Positions 59,500-64,000 of a stretch of DNA of 64,000 nucleotides are shown piece by piece. Numbering within the stretch: position 1 is the stretch's first letter; each line of letters starts with the position of its first letter. The stretch comes from Bacteroidales bacterium (GTDB lineage Bacteria > Bacteroidota > Bacteroidia > Bacteroidales > UBA932), in assembly GCA_024402135.1 (NCBI GenBank), contig JAKSJN010000007.1, forward strand, positions 1-64,000. Direction: 5' to 3'. Made by a program: the position numbers and the translations under genes. The notes under the pieces were generated by a model, which worked only from the letters and a program-made list of their open reading frames with translations, did not search any database and was not told where the DNA came from.

Positions 59500-61034
59500 A
59501 GGTTTCTGAGAAGATTGTTCATATTCACCTTCTTGTCGATGAGGCTTCTGAGCTCAGCGATAGGAACTCTTTCCTGCTGCATGGTGTCGCGGTCACGTAC
59601 GGTAACGCAGCGGTCTACGAGTGAATCATGGTCAACAGTGATACAGAATGGGGTTCCGATTGCATCCTGACGACGATAACGCTTTCCGATAGAGTCCTTC
59701 TCGTCATACTGGCAGTTGAAATCGAACTTGAGGTCCTTGAGAATCTCACGTGCGAGCTCAGGAAGGCCATCCTTCTTAACGAGAGGCATTACTGCAGCCT
59801 TGACTGGTGCGATAGGCGCCGGGATAGAGAGGACTACGCGGGTCTCTCCGTTCTCGAGAGCTTCCTCCTTGTATGAGTTTGAAAGCACTGCAAGAACCAT
59901 TCTGTCGACACCGATAGAGGTTTCAACTACGTATGGAGTGTAGCTTTCGCCAGTCTCAGGATCGAAATACTGGATCTTCTTGCCAGAGAACTTCTGATGG
60001 TTGCCAAGGTCGAAATCGGTTCTTGAGTGAATACCCTCGAGCTCCTTGAAGCCAAATGGGAACTTGAATTCGATATCGGTTGCTGCATTTGCATAGTGTG
60101 CAAGCTTCTCGTGATCGTGGAAACGATAGTTCTCAGCACCCATACCAAGGTTTACATGCCATGCCATACGGTTCTTCTTCCACTGTGCGAACCAGTCAAG
60201 CTCGGTACCTGGCTTGATGAAGAACTGCATCTCCATCTGCTCGAACTCTCTCATACGGAAGATGAACTGACGTGCAACGATCTCGTTTCTGAAAGCCTTG
60301 CCGATCTGAGCGATACCGAAAGGAATCTTCATACGGCCGGTCTTCTGGACGTTAAGGTAGTTCACGAAGATACCCTGAGCTGTCTCTGGACGGAGATAGA
60401 TGGTGCTTGCGCCGTCTGCAGTGCTGCCCATCGAAGTGCTGAACATAAGGTTGAACTGACGAACCTCGGTCCAGTTGCATGTTCCGCTGATAGGGCAGAC
60501 GATGCCACAGTCGATGATGATCTGACGGTACTCGTTGAAGTCGCTGGCTTCCTCGGCGGCCTTGAAGCGGTTATGAACTGCCTCATACTTTGCCTTCTCG
60601 CGGAGAACGTTAGGATTGGTTGCCCTGAACTGCTCCTCATCGAAGTTCTCGCCAAACTTCTTGCGGCCTTTCTCAACCTCCTTGTTCATCTTTTCCTCGA
60701 TCTTTCCGAGATAATCCTCGATAAGAACGTCTGCGCGATATCTCTTCTTGGAGTCCTTGTTGTCGATAAGCGGGTCATTGAATGCTCCGACGTGACCTGA
60801 TGCCTCCCAGATCTTTGGGTGCATGAAGATACATGAGTCGATACCGACTATGTTCTCGTTCAAGCGGGTCATGGCGTTCCACCAGTACTGCTTGATGTTG
60901 GTCTTAAGCTCTGAACCCATCTGGCCGTAGTCATAAACGGCTGCGAGTCCATCATAGATCTCGCTGGAAGGGAAAATGAATCCGTACTCCTTGCAGTGAG
61001 CTACGAGCACTTTGAAAAGTTCATCTTGAGTCAT
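59496..61034 (-). CDS. glyS: Glycyl-tRNA synthetase, dimeric type
   Basis: The 512-residue class II enzyme charges tRNA-Gly. It has 'GLAAVYDYGQMGSELKTNI' (class II motif 1 region), a 'FRNEIVARQFIFRMREFEQMEMQF' motif 2 split by short gaps, 'TSIGVDRMVLAVL' (motif 3) and the anticodon-binding domain after about 400. The ATG at 61034 is preferred over the longer frame from 61121 because the -7 element at 61109-61116 lies inside that extension. It is the homodimeric archaeal/eukaryal-like form usual in Bacteroidota. Confidence 0.97.
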   Translation of the reverse strand: MTQDELFKVLVAHCKEYGFIFPSSEIYDGLAAVYDYGQMGSELKTNIKQYWWNAMTRLNENIVGIDSCIFMHPKIWEASGHVGAFNDPLIDNKDSKKRYRADVLIEDYLGKIEEKMNKEVEKGRKKFGENFDEEQFRATNPNVLREKAKYEAVHNRFKAAEEASDFNEYRQIIIDCGIVCPISGTCNWTEVRQFNLMFSTSMGSTADGASTIYLRPETAQGIFVNYLNVQKTGRMKIPFGIAQIGKAFRNEIVARQFIFRMREFEQMEMQFFIKPGTELDWFAQWKKNRMAWHVNLGMGAENYRFHDHEKLAHYANAATDIEFKFPFGFKELEGIHSRTDFDLGNHQKFSGKKIQYFDPETGESYTPYVVETSIGVDRMVLAVLSNSYKEEALENGETRVVLSIPAPIAPVKAAVMPLVKKDGLPELAREILKDLKFDFNCQYDEKDSIGKRYRRQDAIGTPFCITVDHDSLVDRCVTVRDRDTMQQERVPIAELRSLIDKKVNMNNLLRNL

Positions 61035-61108
61035 ATGGTTATCTATTTGATTATCTTTTTTTTGCCAAGTTCTCCTGTTTACTTCAGGATGGTTTCGTTT
61101 TGGAGCCG

Positions 61109-61116
61109 CAAATTTA
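61109..61116 (-). promoter_or_regulatory. -7 element of glyS
   Basis: TAAATTTG on minus fits TAnnTTTG and gives a leader of about 65 bases. It lies 22 bases after the folK stop, so glyS can be expressed independently of the suf/folK genes. Confidence 0.6.
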
Positions 61117-61138
61117 GTCAATTTGTTTGAGAAGTTGA

Positions 61139-61624
61139 CTAGAAATACTCCGGGAATGATGCCTTAAGTGAAGGTTTTGCTATCTCTCGGAGCGGGAACA
61201 GAACGAAATCGCGTTCAGATATAAGCTTGTGAGGAACCGTAAGACGCGGATTGTCTATCCTCTCATCGCCAAAAAACAGAATATCGATATCGATGATGCG
61301 GTTCTCATATATGCGCTTCCCTGTCTCTGGATCAAACACCGGTCCTCCTTCCCTGCCCATCTTCGACTCTATCGATTTGATCTTATCCAGCAGTTCAAAA
61401 GCTTGCTGCTCAGCCGGCACCGGTTGACGGAAAATACGGTACATCACCGCTGCGTTGAGGAACTTTGGACCGTTGAATCCCCATGAACGGGTCTCGATTA
61501 TATGCGACAGCGACGTCCAATGGCATTCCATTGCGTCGTCCAGCAGTTCAAGGGCGCGGGAGATGTTTTCCTCGCGCCTGCCCATGTTGGTTCCCAGTGA
61601 AAAATATACGCTGACGAAAGCCAT
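61139..61624 (-). CDS. folK: Hydroxymethyldihydropteridine pyrophosphokinase
   Basis: The 161-residue enzyme transfers pyrophosphate from ATP in folate synthesis. It has 'VYFSLGTNMGRREENISRAL' at the start, 'SWGFNGPKFLNAAVMY', 'RIIDIDILFFGDE' (metal Asp pair) and 'LTVPHKLISERDFVLFPL'. Length and motifs fit the family. It follows the DUF59 gene by 19 bases and ends the suf operon. Confidence 0.95.
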   Translation of the reverse strand: MAFVSVYFSLGTNMGRREENISRALELLDDAMECHWTSLSHIIETRSWGFNGPKFLNAAVMYRIFRQPVPAEQQAFELLDKIKSIESKMGREGGPVFDPETGKRIYENRIIDIDILFFGDERIDNPRLTVPHKLISERDFVLFPLREIAKPSLKASFPEYF

Positions 61625-61643
61625 TGTTCTACATGGAACAGTC

Positions 61644-62012
61644 CTAATCAGCTATCTCCGGATCAAATCCAAGTGTGATCCTGGCCTCGTCCGAGAGCAT
61701 GCTCTGGTCCCACTGTGGCTCGAATACCAGTTCTATTTCGCAGGAATTGATACCTGGGACGTCCTCTACGCTGCGCTTCACTTCTGCGAGCACCTCATCT
61801 GCCATTGGACAAGTCGGCGAAGTGAAGGTCATCTTGATGAAGACATCCTTTGTCTTTTTGATATTCAGCTCATAAATCAGACCGAGATCATAGACATTTA
61901 CCGGAATCTCCGGATCGTAAACCTGTCTGATGGCCATTATGACATTATCGTAGTAGGGCGCCAGTTCCTTGACATCCTCGGCGGTAAGTACTTCGTTGTT
62001 GTTTTCGTTCAT
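61644..62012 (-). CDS. MIP18/DUF59 iron-sulfur assembly protein
   Basis: The 122-residue cytoplasmic protein has an acidic N-terminus, 'VYDPEIPVNVYDLGLIYEL', the conserved Cys in 'TSPTCPMADEVLAEV' and 'VELVFEPQWDQSML'-like end ('EIELVFEPQWDQSM'). It belongs to the SufT/PaaD-related DUF59 group that helps deliver iron-sulfur clusters. It lies 4 bases after sufE. Confidence 0.92.
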   Translation of the reverse strand: MNENNNEVLTAEDVKELAPYYDNVIMAIRQVYDPEIPVNVYDLGLIYELNIKKTKDVFIKMTFTSPTCPMADEVLAEVKRSVEDVPGINSCEIELVFEPQWDQSMLSDEARITLGFDPEIAD

Positions 62013-62016
62013 GATT

Positions 62017-62436
62017 CTACTTGCGTTCGTTAGCTGCTTTTCTGATTGTTTCGATCATCGATACAAGTCCATTTGCACGGGTAGGGGAAAGATTCTCCTT
62101 GAGACCAATCTGGTCCAGGAAAGAAAAATCATCAGAGGCGATTTCTTCTGCAGTCCTGCCCGAATACACGGATATCAGGAGTGAGATTATTCCTTTTGTG
62201 ATGATGGCATCGCTGTCCGCGATGAACACCAGCTTATCCTTCTCCCTTCTACAGTCAAGCCATACCCTTGACTGACAACCCTTTATCAATCGGTCGTCCG
62301 TCTTCAGCTCCTCTGGATAGGTTTCAAGGTTTTTACCGAGATCTATCAGATATTCATATTTGTCAAGCCATTCATCGAACATTGAAAATTCGTCGATAAT
62401 GTCTTGCTGTACTTCCTTTAAACTTCTGGTTTCCAT
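62017..62436 (-). CDS. sufE: Cysteine desulfuration protein SufE
   Basis: The 139-residue protein takes sulfane sulfur from SufS on a conserved Cys, seen here in 'IKGCQSRVWLDCRREK'. 'MFDEWLDKYEYLIDLGKNL' and 'LISVYSGRTAEEI' also fit SufE. The ATG at 62436 is used; the longer frame from 62472 runs into sufS. It starts 7 bases after the sufS stop. Confidence 0.95.
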   Translation of the reverse strand: METRSLKEVQQDIIDEFSMFDEWLDKYEYLIDLGKNLETYPEELKTDDRLIKGCQSRVWLDCRREKDKLVFIADSDAIITKGIISLLISVYSGRTAEEIASDDFSFLDQIGLKENLSPTRANGLVSMIETIRKAANERK

Positions 62437-62443
62437 TGTTTTA

Positions 62444-63667
62444 TTACAATAGCATTGCTGCGGCCTTGTCAAGACTCTTGATGAAATATGCCGCTTCTTC
62501 CATCGTATTGTAGTGAGCGAAAGAAGCCCGGAGCATTCCTGTTACTCCGAATCTGTCCATGAGCGGCTCGGCGCACATCTGTCCAGATCTTACAGCGATG
62601 CCCATCTTGTCCAGAATCAGTGCAAGATCCTCATGATGAACACCTTCCATTGTAAATGAGAAAATCGATGTCTTTGTCGATCTGTCTTCTGGATTGCCGT
62701 AGAGATGGACTCTTGGATTGTTGTTCAAGGCATCAAGGACATAAGCAGTAAGCTGTTCATGATACTCACTTATCTCTTTGTCTTTCAGAGACTTTGCCAT
62801 CTCAAGCGCAGGTTTGAGAGTTGGCGTGCCTGCCATGTTCTGGGTTCCTGCTTCGTATTTTCCAGGTAGTGGAGCGTATGTTGTACCGCTGAACTTTACA
62901 TTGGCTATCATCTCCCCTCCTCCCATGTATGGCGGCATCAGGTCAAGCAGTTCTTTCTTGCCGTAAAGGACTCCTGTTCCGGGAGCAGCATATACCTTAT
63001 GACCTGAAAAAGCATAGAAGTCGCAATCCATATCGCGGACATCAGCACCGTCATGGACGACGCCCTGGGCTCCATCTACGAGAACTTTGACTCCGTGTGA
63101 ATGAGCGATCTTCACGATCTCCTTGACAGGATTTCTGATTCCAAGGACGTTTGAAATCTGTGCAACTGCAAGAAGCCTGGTCTTATCAGAAATGATGCTC
63201 TCAAGCAGATCGACACGGAGACAACCATGGTCATCGACAGGAAGGACCTTGATGGTGGCATTTTTTCTATTGCACACCATCTGCCAAGGGACTATGTTCG
63301 AGTGATGCTCACTTTCGGCAACAATGATCTCGTCGCCTTCATGTATGAAAGCCTCTCCGAACGAAAAAGCAACAAGATTTATAGAAGCTGTAGCTCCTGA
63401 AGTAAAAATGATTTCCTGTCGTGATTCTGCATTGAGGAACTCACGTACAGCATCTCTGGCAGTCTCATATTCCTCTGTTGCATCTGCTGCAATCTTATGG
63501 ACGGCTCTATGGAGATTAGAGTTGCAATGGAGAGTAAGAGTGTTCCATTTGTCAACTACGGATCGAGGTCTTTGGATTGTGGCTGCATTATCCAGATAAA
63601 CAAGCTGTTTACCATAGACTTTTTCATCGAGTAACGGAAACTCTGTTCTTATCTGCTCAACCTTCAT
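62444..63667 (-). CDS. sufS: Cysteine desulfurase SufS
   Basis: The 407-residue PLP enzyme releases sulfur from cysteine for iron-sulfur clusters. It has 'VYLDNAATIQRP', 'AESEHHSNIVPWQ', the PLP Lys in 'DFYAFSGHKVYAAPGTGVLYG' in pieces, and the active-site Cys in 'VRSGQMCAEPLM'. The usual SufS motif is RTGHHCAQP, so the residues before the Cys differ. The start at 63667 follows the -7 element at 63686-63693. sufB, sufC and sufD are not beside it. Confidence 0.95.
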   Translation of the reverse strand: MKVEQIRTEFPLLDEKVYGKQLVYLDNAATIQRPRSVVDKWNTLTLHCNSNLHRAVHKIAADATEEYETARDAVREFLNAESRQEIIFTSGATASINLVAFSFGEAFIHEGDEIIVAESEHHSNIVPWQMVCNRKNATIKVLPVDDHGCLRVDLLESIISDKTRLLAVAQISNVLGIRNPVKEIVKIAHSHGVKVLVDGAQGVVHDGADVRDMDCDFYAFSGHKVYAAPGTGVLYGKKELLDLMPPYMGGGEMIANVKFSGTTYAPLPGKYEAGTQNMAGTPTLKPALEMAKSLKDKEISEYHEQLTAYVLDALNNNPRVHLYGNPEDRSTKTSIFSFTMEGVHHEDLALILDKMGIAVRSGQMCAEPLMDRFGVTGMLRASFAHYNTMEEAAYFIKSLDKAAAMLL

Positions 63668-63685
63668 GACTAGAATAATGAAAGG

Positions 63686-63693
63686 CAAAATTA
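63686..63693 (-). promoter_or_regulatory. -7 element of the sufS operon
   Basis: TAATTTTG on minus fits TAnnTTTG, 18 bases before the sufS ATG. Confidence 0.6.
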
Positions 63694-63704
63694 CTAAATC
63701 TCAC

Positions 63705-63735
63705 TTTCATTTGACATATAAAAGACATATTTTTG
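63705..63735 (+). promoter_or_regulatory. Promoter of ruvA
   Basis: TTTC (63705-63708), 19 bases, then TATTTTTG (63728-63735), 18 bases before the ruvA ATG. It is divergent from the sufS promoter within an 86-base spacer. Confidence 0.65.
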
Positions 63736-63753
63736 CAGCAAACTGAGACAAAT

Positions 63754-64000
63754 ATGATTGACTACATAAGTGGCAGAATTGCCGAACTCTCCCCTACCCA
63801 GGTCGTCATCGACAACCATGGCATAGGTTACAGCATAGAGATTTCCATACAGACCTACAACGCACTTCAAGGTCAGGAAAGTGCAAAGATCTACATTCAT
63901 CAGCATGTTTCGCAGAAAGAAGAAGTCGAAGTCTACTACGGATTCGCGTCAAAGGATGAACGTGCGCTTTTCGAATTGATCATAAGCGTGAATGGAGTAG
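63754..64000 (+). CDS. ruvA: Holliday junction helicase subunit RuvA, 3' end cut by window
   Basis: The first 82 residues are present: 'MIDYISGRIAELSPTQVVID', 'GIGYSIEISIQTYNAL' and 'YYGFASKDERALFELIISVNGV', the OB-fold domain I and start of the first helix-hairpin-helix domain of RuvA. RuvA binds four-way junctions and loads RuvB. The gene continues past the window. Confidence 0.95.
   Translation, partial: MIDYISGRIAELSPTQVVIDNHGIGYSIEISIQTYNALQGQESAKIYIHQHVSQKEEVEVYYGFASKDERALFELIISVNGV

Noticed and set aside
61035-61121. N-terminal extension of glyS (29 more codons)
   Set aside because: The -7 box TAAATTTG lies within it, so it would not be transcribed, and family members start at MTQDELF-like sequence.

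Overview
The window is chromosomal DNA from a Bacteroidota bacterium, most likely of the order Bacteroidales. Four things point there. Housekeeping promoters of the Bacteroidota form TTTG-N19-TAnnTTTG recur, and the one before tRNA-Gly is a perfect match. There is a SusC/SusD pair. SecD and SecF are fused. The window also carries DUF4252 and DUF5020 proteins, Stealth and GPH families, and many lipoproteins with short Cys lipoboxes. The gene density, set of carbohydrate and peptide enzymes and absence of mobile elements suggest an animal-associated (gut-type) species. Family or genus cannot be fixed by eye. No prophage, insertion sequence or CRISPR array was found.

Layout from left to right. 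1-1.6 kb: tRNA-Gly, pheS and a small secreted protein, all on minus. 1.67-7.1 kb: a plus-strand run of a secreted C69 peptidase, apt, a Tsx-like outer-membrane barrel (DUF5020), an NCS2 purine permease and a secreted C1B peptidase; the middle three read as a purine uptake and salvage unit. 7.2-9.2 kb: 4-alpha-glucanotransferase on minus. 9.3-11.2 kb: DUF4252 / ECF sigma / anti-sigma-like membrane protein / DUF4252. 11.3-19.2 kb: alpha-2-macroglobulin and penicillin-binding protein 1C, a periplasmic defence and repair pair. 19.2-24.8 kb: SusC, SusD and a surface lipoprotein behind a 21-bp-phased direct repeat. 24.9-26.5 kb: two tandem zinc-protease-like lipoproteins. 26.6-30.2 kb: lipoprotein, GDSL hydrolase, EamA transporter and GH30 hydrolase.

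30.2-34.7 kb: a minus operon of a Tat-exported amidohydrolase, a GT2 glycosyltransferase, a Stealth phosphotransferase and a ferredoxin-type aldo/keto reductase. 34.9-38.3 kb: M13 peptidase and GPH sugar transporter. 38.4-43.2 kb: GH3 glucosidase and two tandem CE1 esterases, each unit with its own terminator. 43.3-47.1 kb: a four-gene envelope operon (barrel, lipoprotein, secreted protein, small lipoprotein) divergent from a membrane-embedded AraC regulator, with a perfect 10-bp inverted repeat midway between the two promoters. 47.2-48.1 kb: an Xre/PIN toxin-antitoxin pair. 48.1-48.6 kb: an unusual hairpin-rich spacer and tRNA-Ser. 48.7-57.6 kb: a PD40/SPOR-like envelope protein, secDF and dnaE. 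57.6-64 kb: a degenerate ThiL homologue, a secreted endonuclease/phosphatase-fold protein, glyS, folK, a DUF59 protein, sufE and sufS, and the start of ruvA.

The best candidates for something undescribed are four. They are the membrane-AraC/envelope operon with its central operator, the tandem HExxH lipoproteins beside a SusCD pair that lacks CAZymes, the hairpin array next to tRNA-Ser with mutually exclusive pairings, and the ThiL homologue that has lost its metal ligands.
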